From Orientallactaga sibirica (taxonomy: Eukaryota > Chordata > Mammalia > Rodentia > Dipodidae), in NCBI GenBank assembly GCA_036365145.1, contig JAEOAD010002712.1:2065001-2129000 (forward strand): 64,000 bases of DNA, written 5' to 3'. Positions 54,301 to 63,837 of this stretch are shown piece by piece. Position numbers and translations under genes: made by a program. The number at the start of each line of letters is the position of its first letter. The stretch's first letter is position 1. The notes under the pieces are model-generated. The model had not been told where the DNA came from, searched no databases, and saw nothing but the letters and a program-made list of their open reading frames with translations.

Positions 54301-57300
54301 CCCTCACTCCTTCAGGTCACTGGAGTCCACAGTGCCTCAGCCCTCCTCACTCTTTCAGGTCACTAGAGTCCACAGTGCCTCAGCCCTCCTCACTCCTTCA
54401 GGTCACTGGAGTCCACATTGCCTCAGCTCTCCTCACTCCTTCAGGTCACTGGAGTCCACATTGCCTCAGCCCTCCTCACTCCTTCAGGTCACTGGAGTCC
54501 ACAGTACATCAGCCCTCCTCACTCCTTCAGGTCACTGGAGTCCACAGTGCCTCAGCCCTCCTCACTATTTCAGGTCACTGGAGTCCACAGTGCCTCAGCC
54601 CTCCTCACTCCTTCAGGTCACTGGATCCACAGTAACTCAGCCCTCCTCACTCCTTCAGGTCACTGGAGTCCACAGTGCCTCAGCCCTCCTCACTCCTTCA
54701 GGTCACTGGAGTCCACAGTGACTCAGCCCTCCTCACTCCTTCAGGTCACTGGAGTCCACAGTGCCTCAGCCCTCCTCACTATTTCAGGTCACTGGAGTCC
54801 ACAGTGCCTCAGCCCTTCCCACTCCTTCAGGTCACTGGAGTCCACAGTAACTCAGCCCTCCTCACTCCTTCAGGTCACTGGAGTCCACAGTGCCTCAGCC
54901 CTCCTCACTCCTTCAGGTCACTGGAGTCCACAGTGACTCAGCCCTCCTCACTCCTTCAGGTCACTGGAGTCCACAGTGCCTCAGCCCTCCTCACTATTTC
55001 AGGTCACTGGAGTCCACAGTGCCTCAGCCCTCCTCACTACTTCAGGTCACTGGAGTCCACATTGCCTCAGCTCTCCTCACTCCTTCAGGTCACTGGAGTC
55101 CACAGTGGTTCAGCCCTCCTCACTCCTTCAATTCACTGGAGTCCACAGTGCCTCAGCCCTCCTCACTCCTTCAGGTCACTGGAGTCCACAGTGCCTCAGC
55201 TCTCCTCATTCCTTCAGATCACTGGAATCCACAGTGCCTCAGCCCACCTCACTCCTTCAGGTCACTGGAGTCCACAGTGACTCAGCCCTCCTCACTCCTT
55301 CAGGTCACTGGAGTCCACAGTGCCTCAGCCCTCCTCACTCCTTCAGGTCACTGGAGTCCACAGTGCCTCAGCTCTCCTCATTCCTTCAGATCACTGGAAT
55401 CCACAGTGCCTCAGCCCACCTCACTCCTTCAGGTCACTGGAGTCCACAGTGCCTCAGCCCTCCTCACTCCTTCAGGTCACTGGAGTCCACAGTGCCTCAG
55501 CCCTCCTCACTCCTTTAGGTCACTGGAGTACACAGTGCCTCAGCCCTCCTCACTCCTTCAGGTCACTGGAGTCCACAGTAACTCAGCCCTCCTCACTCCT
55601 TCAGGTCACTGGAGTCCACAGTGCCTCAGCCCTCCTCACTCCTTCAGGTCACTGGAGTCCACAGTGACTCAGCCCTCCTCACTCCTTCAGGTCACTGGAG
55701 TCCACAGTGCCTCAGCCCTCCTCACTATTTCAGGTCACTGTCACTGGACAAGTCCACAGTGCCTCAGCCCTCCTCACTACTTCAGGTCACTGGAGTCCAC
55801 ATTGCCTCAGCTCTCTCAGCCCTCCTCACTCCTTCAGGTCACTGGAGTCCACAGTGGTTCAGCCCTCCTCACTCCTTCAGGTCACTGGAGTCCACAGTGC
55901 CTCAGCCCTCCCCTCCCTCACTCCTTCAGGTCACTGGAGTCCACAGTGCCTCAGCAGCCCTCCTCATTCCTTCAGGTCACTGGAGTCCACAGTGCCTCAG
56001 CCCACCTCACTCCTTCAGGTCACTGGAGTCCACAGTGACTCAGCCCTCCTCACTCCTTCAGGTCACTGGAGTCCACAGTGCCTCAGCCCTCCTCACTCCT
56101 TCAGGTCACTGGAGTCCACAGTGGCTCAGCCCTCCTCACTCCTTCAGGTCACTGGAGTCCACAGTGCCTCAGCCCTCCTCACTCCTTCAGGTCACTGGAG
56201 TCCACAGTGCCTCAAGCTCTCTTCATCCTTCAGGTCACTGGAGTCCAGTGACTCAAGCTCGCCTCACTCCTTCAGGTCACTGGAGTCCACAGTGGCTCAG
56301 CCCTCCTCACTCCTTCAGGTCACTGGAGTCCACAGTGCCTCAAGCTTTCCTCACTCCTTCAGGTCACTGGAGTCCACAGTGGCTCAGCCCTCCTCACTCC
56401 TTCAGGTCACTGGAGTCCACAGTGACTCAGCTTTCCTCACTCCTTCAGGTCTCTGGAGTCCACAGTGCCTCAGCCCTCCTCACTCCTTCCGGTCACTGGA
56501 GTCCACAGTGACTCAGACCTCCTCACTCCTTCAGGTCACTGGAGTCTGAAGTCATTTCACTGATTTACCTCACTTTGCCAAGACCTGTTTCTGAGCCTCA
56601 ATATGATTTTGAGAAGTTTAAGCTTTTGCCAAGAACCATGGTGCCCTTGGGATCTTCCCACACTGACATTAGAGTGGCGCATGGCTCATGGATGAGAGAG
56701 GGTGATGGAAGGGAACCCCTCTTCATGTACTCCCTAATGCCCTGGGAATCATCTTTCCCCATGTCTTCCTCCTTATTGTCAGGCCCACTTGGATGCACCC
56801 CTTCGGACAGGAGGGGAGGGACGAATGCACCTGACCCCCTACCAGCGTGTGCCATGGTGTCTAATGCATTTGCTTTCAGACACAAGGGAGTAAGTCCTGA
56901 ACCAGACTCCCCCTCTGACTATCTCTTCCTCTTCTCCAGTTCCTCCTCCTCTCCTCTTCCTTTGGCTTCATCAGACCCACACCATTCCTTCTGTTTTCTT
57001 TCCTCCCTCATTTTCTCTCTTCCTTTCCTCGCCCACTTAAACAGCTGAGAATATGGCTCAAATTTTCTTTTTGAGTGTTTGAGACAGGGTCTCGATCTAG
57101 CTCAGGCTGATCTGGAATTCACTATGGAGTCTTAGGGTGGTCTTGAACTCACAAAGATCCATCTACCTCTTCCTCCCAAGTGCTGGGATTAAAGGCGTGT
57201 GCCACCATGCCCAGCTCGTGGCTGAAATGTTAGCTCTATCCTTAAATTCTAGATCTGTATTTTCGTTAGTTTCTAGAACATTTCTCCCGGGTGCCTGAGA

Positions 57301-60300
57301 AGCACCTCAGACTCCACAGTCTAAATTCACTCTCGCCAGTTACCTGCATGTGTCTCATCCTGACACTGTCCTGGTTTTCTTCTTCACACTTATCCCCTGG
57401 CAGTCATGTCATCTTTTCCTGGATAAAACTGATCTTAACAAGACCTTGCTGAATCTGGGGGTCACACTGGAACTTGGACTAAGGGGCAAGAAACGAGTCT
57501 CCTTTGGAATTGAAAGCACTTTTCCATTCTGTTCTTTCCAAACAGAGCCACCCTTTTGTCCTGCCACCTCCTGAGAGTCCAGGGACCTGGAATGTCTCCC
57601 TCACTGGCCAGCTACAGGACTTCGAATGAGATAAACCACCTCTGTTTGTGTTCTGGTCTCTTCATCTGGAAATGAACGTTGCTGAACATTCCCTGTGTGC
57701 ACTACAGAACTGACATTCTGGTTATAACATGCTTGCCTAAGAGCATGTCACCATGAGCAAGCCATTCCCACCACATGATCTAATTCAGTCCCTTCAGCAA
57801 CCTTGGGAGTCAAGTGAGGAAGCACTTAATCCCCTTATGAATGAAAACCAGGCCTCCCTCAGGACCAAAGCTGTGCCCAGCTGCATGGCTAATATGAGGC
57901 TAAGCTGGGACTCAACAAGACCTGTGTCCTGCACCACAATGCCCAGCAGGCCAAGAGACTAGAATGATATAGCAGGCTGCTTCTGTTAAGAAAAGAAAGT
58001 ATGAGCTGGAGAGATGGCTTAGAGGTTAAGGCGCCTGCCTCCTAAGCCTAAGAACGTTGTTTCCAATCTCCAGCGGTTCCAATCTCCAGGTCCCCCGTTT
58101 AGCCAGATGAAAAGTGACGCAAAGGCGCAATGCCACACTTGACCACAAGGGGGCGCACGCATCTGGATTTCGTTCACAGCAGCTGAGAGACTGTTGGCGC
58201 GCCCATCTCTATCTATCTTCCTCTCTGTCTCTCTGTCTCTCTCTCAAAAAAAAAATGAAAAAATGAAAAAAGAAAAAGAAAAGAAAAGAAAGTATAATTA
58301 TGGCTCAAGGATTTGCCAGTGGGCATTGCTGCCACTTTGGGCGTTCTCAGCAGCTCCAACCTGTCGTATCTGAAGTGGGTCATTCAGTCTGAGTAGCTGT
58401 GGTATCACTAGCCCTAGGGTGAATTTAGCCAGAGATGGGAAGGAGGAACCGAGGGGCATTTCTGAGACCACCAGCCACTGGTGAATTCTTTGGGACACAG
58501 AGGATTGTAGCACGTTACCAAATACGTCAGTTCTAGAAATCCCATTTTATGAGTGTGGAAACTTGCATGCAGGAAGGTAAGACATGCCTCTGGTCACTCA
58601 GCCCAAGAGGCTGTTGTCTCTCTTAGGCTATCAATAGCCTGTCCCTCGTGTGTGTACACAGCTTATCATCAGTAGAGGTGCCCAAGATGGCCTGAATGGG
58701 GTCAGTCTTCTCAGAGAAGACGCGGCTTTGATCCCGCAGGCCAGGACGACCCCACACATGGGTGTGCTGGAGAAGAGGAAACGCTACTCACGACTTGTCT
58801 CTCCTGCCCAGCCTCCTCGGAGGGCTCGCTTGTCTCCTGCGGGGGGACAGGGATTTCCCCCGGCTTCGCACTTGGGTTGGAGAGTGGGCACTTGCAGGTT
58901 TCAGTATCTGAAGGAGATAGGAGGAGTTAACCACAATGCTTCTCAACGGTTTCCCGCCTCACATCGTGATCCAGTACAGCCCCCGCCCCCCGGCCAGCCC
59001 ACAACACTTGCTGTCTCTCCCTCTGTACCAGAAGGAGAAATGGATCATCGCATTTTGTCCCTTTTTCTGTCACAGAGAGGGGATGTGGCCCCAGCCCCTC
59101 AGCCTCCAGGGGTTATATTTGGTTGCTTCAAAGTTTCTGTCCTCAGAAAGCCAAAGTCTCCTGACTTCAACTTCCTCCAACTCTTCCCTCCCCTGCCCAG
59201 GGACAGTGTGGCCACAGGCCACCAAGGTCTCCACTCCAGATCTCACAGCAACGAAGACAGGGCCCAGGGACTAAACCAACACAGCCAGGCCTGAGGTCAG
59301 CACAAGTCCTGGAGGGTTGAGGACAAGCCGGAACCATGTCACTGGAGGTAAACCAGTAGAGGGAGGATGGTGATGGTTTACACTGATGACTTAACAGGTC
59401 CTACGATCACCAGTGAGGGATTAACTAGATTAGGTTAGCCTCTGGGCACCCCTTGTGATTAGCTGAGTTGAGGTGGGAGGACCCACCTTCACTGTGGGTG
59501 GCATCGTTTTATGGGCTGAGGTTCTGGCCTGTATAACTGGGCAGCAGCGGTCATCTCTCTCTGTGTCCTCACTGTGGACGGAATGGCTGAATGTGACCAG
59601 CTTCCTCACACTCCTGCCACCATGCCTTCCTTGCCACGGTGGACTGTAACCTTGATCTGGAAGCTGAAAGAAGCCCTTCTTCCCTTAAACTGCTTCTTGT
59701 CAGGTATTTGGTTAGAGCAAAGAGAAAGTAGCTAATACAGGAAGGCCATCTCCCTCGGCCGGCACAGAGAATGGCCCTCTCGTCTGCTAACCTGACAGCA
59801 TGTCAGAACTGATGGCACAGGACTTGGTGTCTTAGAAGAGCAGAGACGTGGTGCAACTGGGAAAGAGATCATAGAGCGAGGTGGCCAGCGCACATGGTTT
59901 GGAGGTCTTTCTCAGCGTTAGTCCTGAGAAGTGCATGTCCTGGGAAACCTCCGTTAGTCCTCCAGCTACGAAGACCAAACAATAGGACTGGATTCCCATG
60001 TGAGACAGCTAACATTTTTAGATATGACTTCATAGAAGGAATTATAAACTAGGAAACTTCGAGTGTGTGTGTGTGTGTCTGTGATGTATGCGTGTGTGTG
60101 TGCCCCATGCATGTACATGTGGAAATCAGAGAACATCAGGCGTCCACTTATCACTGATATGCATCAGCAAACCCCAGAGATGCTCCATGCTCCGTCTCCC
60201 ACACACTAGGGTCACATACATTGTAGCCAAGCCCAGCTTTTTCATGTCGCATGGATTCTGGTAGAGCGTGGTGATCTCTGGCCTAAGAGGCTGCCAGGCT

Positions 60301-61527
60301 TAAATGGCAAATGTTCTAAACCACTGAGTCATCTCCCCAGCCCCACCAAGATATTTCTTTAATGGAAGCGTCTAAGATGGGTTAAGTTCTGGTTTTTGAA
60401 GAAGAGCGGCCTTTCAGGATCCCCATGAGAACTGGCTCCAGGATCCCAGAGAGATACTCAAAGTCATGGCTGCTCAGGTCCCTTCTACAAAATAGCACAG
60501 TATTAGCACAGCGCCTGTGCACAAGCCCCCTTCCCAACCGCATGCTTTAAATCACACCTAGGTGACTTCTAATACTGAACACCATGTAAATCTGACATAA
60601 ATCATGGCCACACTGAATTATTTAGAGAACATAAGAGGAAGAAAGTCTGTACATGTTCAGAAACAGCTGCAAGTTTTTCCCAGGTATTTTAAATCTAAAG
60701 CTGATTGAACTGAGGGTACGCAAACCTCAGCAGCACAGGGCCAGCTGTGTTATATGCATTTGAATAGGGCAACCAGGGATGGGGAGATGGCTTAGTCAGT
60801 AATGTGCTTGCCCTGCAAGCATGAGGACCTGAGTTCAGATCCTCAGTGCCCACGTAAAATGCCAGGGCATGGTGGCACACAATTATAATCCCAGCATTAG
60901 GGAGCTGGAGATGGGAGGATCCTGGGGGCTTGCTGACTAGCTGGACAGTGGGTTCTGGGTTCAGTGAGAGACCCTGTCCCAAAATAAGATGGTGAGCTTA
61001 ATCTCTGGTATCCACAGGGATACCCACATACACACTTGCACCCCCACACACACACATATGCCAAAAAGAAAAAGAAAAAAAGATCACCTCAAGGAAAGTT
61101 TGGAAAGAAAGCAAGCACACACTTCCACCCCTTCCTGGTGCTCACCTTCATTCGCATGTCCCTGGCGTATTTCTCCAGCTCCTTCCTTACGTCAGCCCGC
61201 AGCATCTTCGAGACGTTGAGCACCAGCTGCTTCCACTCAATGGGCTGGAAGCTGTGAGGCTCATGGGGGACGTAAAGTCCGACCTTGACCTTCTTGACCG
61301 TGTGCAGGTATTTCTTGTAGGAGTCTTCAAAGTCAAAGACAAGGTCACTCAGAGTCCGAAAGGTCAGAGGCTTGTCCATGAGCTCCGCCCTTCGGCTCAT
61401 GCCCAGGGAACCGTAACAGCCGTTACAATAAATGCCCAGCACAACATGGTGGAAGTAGTTTCCTGAGAAGTAGGTTTTAAAGCTGATGGGGAATCGCTCG
61501 ATGGAAGGCTGCCCGTTGGTTAAGTAT
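42949..61527 (-). CDS. VASH2: VASH2, C-terminal part (last three coding exons)
   Basis: Exons in transcript order: 61527-61146, 58907-58792, 43021-42949. They encode residues 166-355 in human numbering, and the frame and total length fit a 355-residue protein. VASH2, with its partner SVBP, cleaves the C-terminal tyrosine from alpha-tubulin. It belongs to the transglutaminase-like cysteine proteases. The catalytic His193 (in YFHHVV) and Ser210 (in LGMSRR) are present. The catalytic Cys158 belongs to the preceding exon, which is outside the window. The last intron is 15.8 kb and holds a minisatellite. An Arg-to-Cys change at residue 203 is reported under findings. Confidence 0.96.
43265..43511 (-). 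mobile_element. tRNA-type SINE in the last VASH2 intron
   Basis: Poly(T), CACGAGAGAGAGAGAAATGG, ending CCATCTCTCCAGCCC. Confidence 0.85.
43552..43917 (+). mobile_element. Interspersed LTR-like repeat
   Basis: Begins TGTGATGGTTAATC with TTGTCAACTTGAC. The body carries GTGGACTGAATGTGACCAGC and ends near TTGTCAGGTATTTGGTC. It is the same family as 59363-59740 and 63490-63760. Family name not certain. Confidence 0.65.
44765..44928 (-). mobile_element. Young B1 with 14-bp target duplication
   Basis: Flanked by AGGAAAATACTTCT at 44751-44764 and 44929-44942. Carries the CTCTGGTCC and AATTAACTAT variants. The 43918-44750 stretch before it is unique with no gene. Confidence 0.92.
45190..45617 (-). 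mobile_element. Pyrimidine microsatellite plus B1
   Basis: A 290-bp (CTTT)/(CCTT) tract at 45190-45480 leads directly into an antisense B1 at 45481-45617. Frames through it encode only Ser-Phe-Leu-Pro runs and are not genes. Confidence 0.88.
45618..48217. other. Mostly unique VASH2 intron sequence
   Basis: No exon is recognised on either strand. An old B1 remnant lies at about 46440-46575 (-) and a tRNA SINE 3' scrap at 47123-47176. Several short ORFs have no recognisable product. Confidence 0.6.
48218..48670 (+). mobile_element. Poly(A), tRNA-type SINE and B1
   Basis: A run of 24 A at about 48218-48241, tRNA SINE 48243-48480, B1 48493-48630, then (AAAAC)n to 48670. Confidence 0.85.
49130..49325 (+). 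mobile_element. Old B1-like SINE with purine tail
   Basis: GTGACACACCTGCAATCC to CAGCTACATGAACCC, then a GAA/GAG tract to 49325. Confidence 0.6.
49680..49815 (-). mobile_element. B1-like SINE
   Basis: Antisense, diverged: CAGACAGGGTCTCATGCC to GTGCGCCACGATGTCCGGCC. Confidence 0.75.
49816..51465. other. Unique VASH2 intron sequence with low-complexity runs
   Basis: No exon seen. G-rich runs at about 49981-50004 and 50067-50090, and a poly(A) at about 50241-50262. Confidence 0.6.
51466..51704 (-). mobile_element. Long-subfamily tRNA SINE
   Basis: Antisense copy with GCGCCCCTTGTGGTCAAG at 51569 and the end CCACCTCTCCAGCCCC. Confidence 0.88.
52062..52290 (+). mobile_element. tRNA-type SINE
   Basis: GGCCGGAGAGATGGCTTAG head to an AATAAATAAAAATAAAT tail. 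Confidence 0.88.
52350..52655 (+). mobile_element. MaLR-type LTR, diverged
   Basis: Begins TGTGGTGGTTTAAATG and ends near AACAAGAAAGTAACTA. The flanking GCCAG and ACCAG could be a decayed duplication. It lies just before the minisatellite. Confidence 0.65.
52791..56549. repeat. 43-bp minisatellite array, about 87 units
   Basis: A tandem array lies inside the last VASH2 intron. Each unit is 43 bp on the + strand, starting CACTGGAGTCCACAGTG and ending CTCACTCCTTCAGGT. Most units differ by 0-3 bases (GTGACTCAG, GTAACTCAG, GTGGCTCAG and CACTATTTCAG variants), and some are truncated or expanded. Variant units recur at exact multiples of 43: 172 bp (55208 and 55380), 215 bp (54564, 54779, 54994) and 731 bp (54847 and 55578). 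The first 60-100 bp and the last unit are degraded. Open frames on the + strand are artefacts. Confidence 0.98.
56550..58002. other. VASH2 intron sequence with one B1
   Basis: Unique sequence with an antisense B1 at 57064-57217. Short ORFs show no known product. Confidence 0.6.
58003..58290 (+). mobile_element. Long-subfamily tRNA SINE
   Basis: GAGCTGGAGAGATGGCTTAG head. Contains an internal duplication of GTTCCAATCTCCAG and the core CCACAAGGGGGCGC at 58143-58156. Long A-rich tail. Confidence 0.88.
58792..58907 (-). CDS. VASH2: VASH2 penultimate coding exon
   Basis: A 116-nt exon with acceptor CCTTCAG|ATACTG and donor AAGTC|GTGAGT on the - strand. Encodes ILKPASAHSPTQVRSRGKS, LSPRRRQASPPRRLGRRDK and two bases of Ser332. 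This is the Ser/Arg/Pro-rich basic tail that follows the protease domain. It is hidden under an unrelated + strand frame. Confidence 0.95.
59363..59740 (+). mobile_element. Interspersed LTR-like repeat
   Basis: A second copy of the repeat at 43552, sharing GGTGGGAGGACCCACCTTC, GAATGTGACCAGCTTCCTC and TTGTCAGGTATTTGGTTAG. Confidence 0.65.
60063..61064. mobile_element. Two B4-like SINEs with (GT)n and (CA)n
   Basis: A (GT)n-led copy on - at 60063-60344 (ending ACTGAGTCATCTCCCCAGCC) and a + copy at 60775-61064 (GGGGAGATGGCTTAGTCAG to a CA-rich tail). The second ends 82 bp downstream of the VASH2 donor at 61146. Confidence 0.68.
61146..61527 (-). CDS. VASH2: VASH2 catalytic-core exon
   Basis: On the - strand the acceptor is CCTAAG|ATAC and the donor is ATGAAG|GTGAGC. 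The exon adds one base of a split Ile codon, then 127 codons: YLTNGQPSIERFPISFKTYF, SGNYFHHVVLGIYCNG, CYGSLGMSRRAELMDKP and on to KELEKYARDMRMK. His193 and Ser210 of the catalytic triad lie here. The open frame upstream of the acceptor (DSAYLR and before) does not resemble VASH2 and is intron. Confidence 0.96.
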
Positions 61528-62082
61528 CTTAGGTAAGCCGAGTCAAGGAAAGGAGAGAAGGCCTTGAGTTTCCAGAGACTGAGCTCCAGGAAGGGACGCA
61601 CCGACTGGGGTCAGAGAGGATCAACCAAGGCACACGAGCATGGGACCCTGCCATCTCCTGTAGTAATTAAATGCAAAACTACAGCGTGACAAGCCACCTT
61701 TACCTTGCTGGACTTTCTACAGGCCATTCTGAGCTGTTGTAGGTGATTCTAAGTGCACTCGGAAGGATACTCATCCTGCTCTGTCTGTGAAGGGCTGCAT
61801 GAGGGCTCATGTGAGCAACAAAAACCCTAAGCCAGGCAGCAGAGATGTGAGCCCCAGCGACCTGCATAGCAAAGGGCAGAGAGGAGCTGGAAGGGTTGGC
61901 ATTTGTGTCTGTCAGCTGCTCCTGTCAGCCCTGGCACACCCATGCCAGGAGCCAGCCCAAAGAACTACACATAAATTTATCTTCTCCCGCCCAGGTTCCA
62001 GGGGGTTCCTCAGTCCCTGGCCCACATGGCACCACTTTCTGCTCACTGTGGATTTGGATTTGGTAACAACTTCACACACATA
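61528..62082. other. VASH2 intron sequence upstream of the core exon
   Basis: No preceding VASH2 exon (the one with the catalytic Cys motif PIKCLEAVILG) is recognised on the - strand here or up to 64000. Confidence 0.6.
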
Positions 62083-62299
62083 CATTTATTTATTTATTTA
62101 TTTATTTGAGACTGAGAGAAAGAAAAGAGAGAGAGAGAGAGGGAGAGAATGGGTGTGCCAGTGCCTCTAGCTGCTGCAAATGAACTCCATACACATGTGC
62201 CACCATGTGCATCTGGTTTAGGTGGGTCCTGGGGAATCAAACCTAGGTCCTTTGGTTTTGCAAGCAAGTGCCTTATCCACTAAGCCATCTCTCCAGCCC
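62083..62299 (-). mobile_element. tRNA-type SINE
   Basis: (TTTA)n, GAGAGAGAGAGGGAGAG, ending CTAAGCCATCTCTCCAGCCC. Confidence 0.87.
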
Positions 62300-62504
62300 G
62301 AGTAACAACTTCTTACCACGATGCTGGTTTTGACCAGTAACTCTGCAGGTGCAGCTTGAAGCAATGTCCCACTCAAGACGTTGCCTGTGTGCATCAACTG
62401 CGTCATCCCATAACCCTGGACTGAGGCTGCCACCCTGACCAACAGGAGACCCTGGACACTTGAATAATAAATATATCCTGAGACCATAAAGAATGCACAT
62501 TCTC

Positions 62505-63010
62505 AGGCTGGAGAGATGGCTTAGCAGTTAAGGCACTTGCCTGGGCTAGAGTGAAAACAAACAAAGAAACAAAGCACCCTCGTGAGCTTGGTCCCCAGCA
62601 CCCATGTAAAATGCCACATTGGCACCATAATCCCAGCTCTGAGTAGGTGGAGACAGAAGACTCCCTGGAGCTCACTAGCTAGCCAGTCCAGCCTAATTGG
62701 TGAGTTCAAGGTCAATGAGAGACCTTGCCTCAAAAAAGAGGTGAATGGGGAACTGGGGAGATGGCTCAGTGGTTAAATGTGTGTGCTTGCAAAGCCTGAT
62801 GGCCTGGGTTCGATTCTCCAAGTACCCAAGTAAAGCCAGATATACAAAGTGGTGTGCCTATTCTCTCTCTCTCAAGTAAGTAAATAAATATTCAAAAAAG
62901 AGGTGAACAGTACACCTATAAAACACCACCCAGAGTTATCCTCTGGCCTCAACATGTACTCACACTCATGGACCAACACACATATAAACATGCATACACA
63001 TACCTATGAA
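62505..63010 (+). mobile_element. Mosaic SINE split by a tRNA-type SINE
   Basis: A tRNA SINE head (62505-62542) joins a B1 tail (GGCTAGAGTGAAAAC), then a B4-like body. It is split by a tRNA SINE at about 62746-62890 with AAAAAAGAGGTGAA on both sides, and resumes to about 63010. Confidence 0.7.
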
Positions 63011-63067
63011 AATGGCCTTTACATGGCATGACCCTTTATATTATTACAAAGCTATTAGACAAACTGA

Positions 63068-63389
63068 TAGCTGGGTGTGGTGGTGCCTGCCTGTAATCTC
63101 AGAATTTGGGATGCTGAGGTAAGAGGGTCATGAGTTCAAGGCCAGCCTAGGCTATGTAGTTAAACCCTGTCTCAAAAAGAAATAATGCAAATGCAATTAT
63201 GATACTTTTATAAGCATAATGCTCTTTTTTTTTTTTTTTGTTTGGTTTTGCAAGATAGGGTCTCACTCTGGTCCAGGCTGACCTGGAATTAGCTATGTAG
63301 TCTCAGGGTGGCCTCGAACTCTCAGCAATCCTCCTACCTCTGCCTCCCAAGTGCTGGGATTAAAGGTGTGCGCCACCACGCCCGGCCCA
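63068..63389. mobile_element. Old B1 (+) and young B1 (-)
   Basis: Old B1 at 63068-63180. Young antisense B1 at 63227-63389 with GCATAATGCTCTT at 63214-63226 and 63390-63402. Confidence 0.88.
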
Positions 63390-63489
63390 GCATAATGCTC
63401 TTGATCAAACTCCCCCACCAATGCTTCCCTCTGGAAGTAACAGCTTATGGCTCTGTTCACGTATGTCACAAACGGCTCAGATCTGGAAG

Positions 63490-63760
63490 GAACTGTGTTC
63501 ATGGAGGTGGCAAGACCCACCTGCGACTGACACCATCCCATGACTAGGGTCCCAGTCTGAATCAAAAGGAGAAAGCTGAGCACCAGCAGTTACCGCCTTC
63601 TGCTTACTAACTGCAGACAGAGTGACCAGCCACCTCAACCTTCTGCCATCATGACTTTCCTGCCATAATGGACTGTACTTGCAAACTGTAAACCAAAATA
63701 CACCTTTCCTTCCTTCAGTTATATTTGTCAGAGCAATGAGAAAAGTAACTAACCCTGGCC
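63490..63760 (+). mobile_element. Interspersed LTR-like repeat, partial
   Basis: A third copy, lacking the 5' part, which is replaced by other sequence and a B1. It shares GGGTCCCAGTCTGAATC, CCATAATGGACTGTAC and AGAAAAGTAACTAAC. Confidence 0.6.
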
Positions 63761-63837
63761 TCCCACGTAAAAGGACAGCAGCCGTCCTCTGCCCTCAGTC
63801 TAATCCCAGGTGCTGCTGCTCTATTCAAGTGTTCACC

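Noticed and set aside
52853..56549. Very long overlapping + strand ORFs (up to 622 codons) with SSLLQVTGVHSASALLTPSG-type repeats
   Set aside because: The 43-bp unit has no stop in any + frame, and 43 is not a multiple of 3, so every frame cycles through the same peptide. Unit indels just switch frames. No promoter, signal or family match is seen.
58650..59294. A 214-codon + strand ORF with an Arg/Ser/Pro stretch that looks like the VASH2 tail
   Set aside because: It is antisense to the true VASH2 exon at 58907-58792; the likeness is coincidental and the reverse strand gives the exact VASH2 sequence with splice sites.
61528..61601. Upstream extension of the VASH2 core exon frame (MRPFLELSLWKLKAF...)
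   Set aside because: It does not match vasohibin, and an acceptor AG sits exactly where the match begins.
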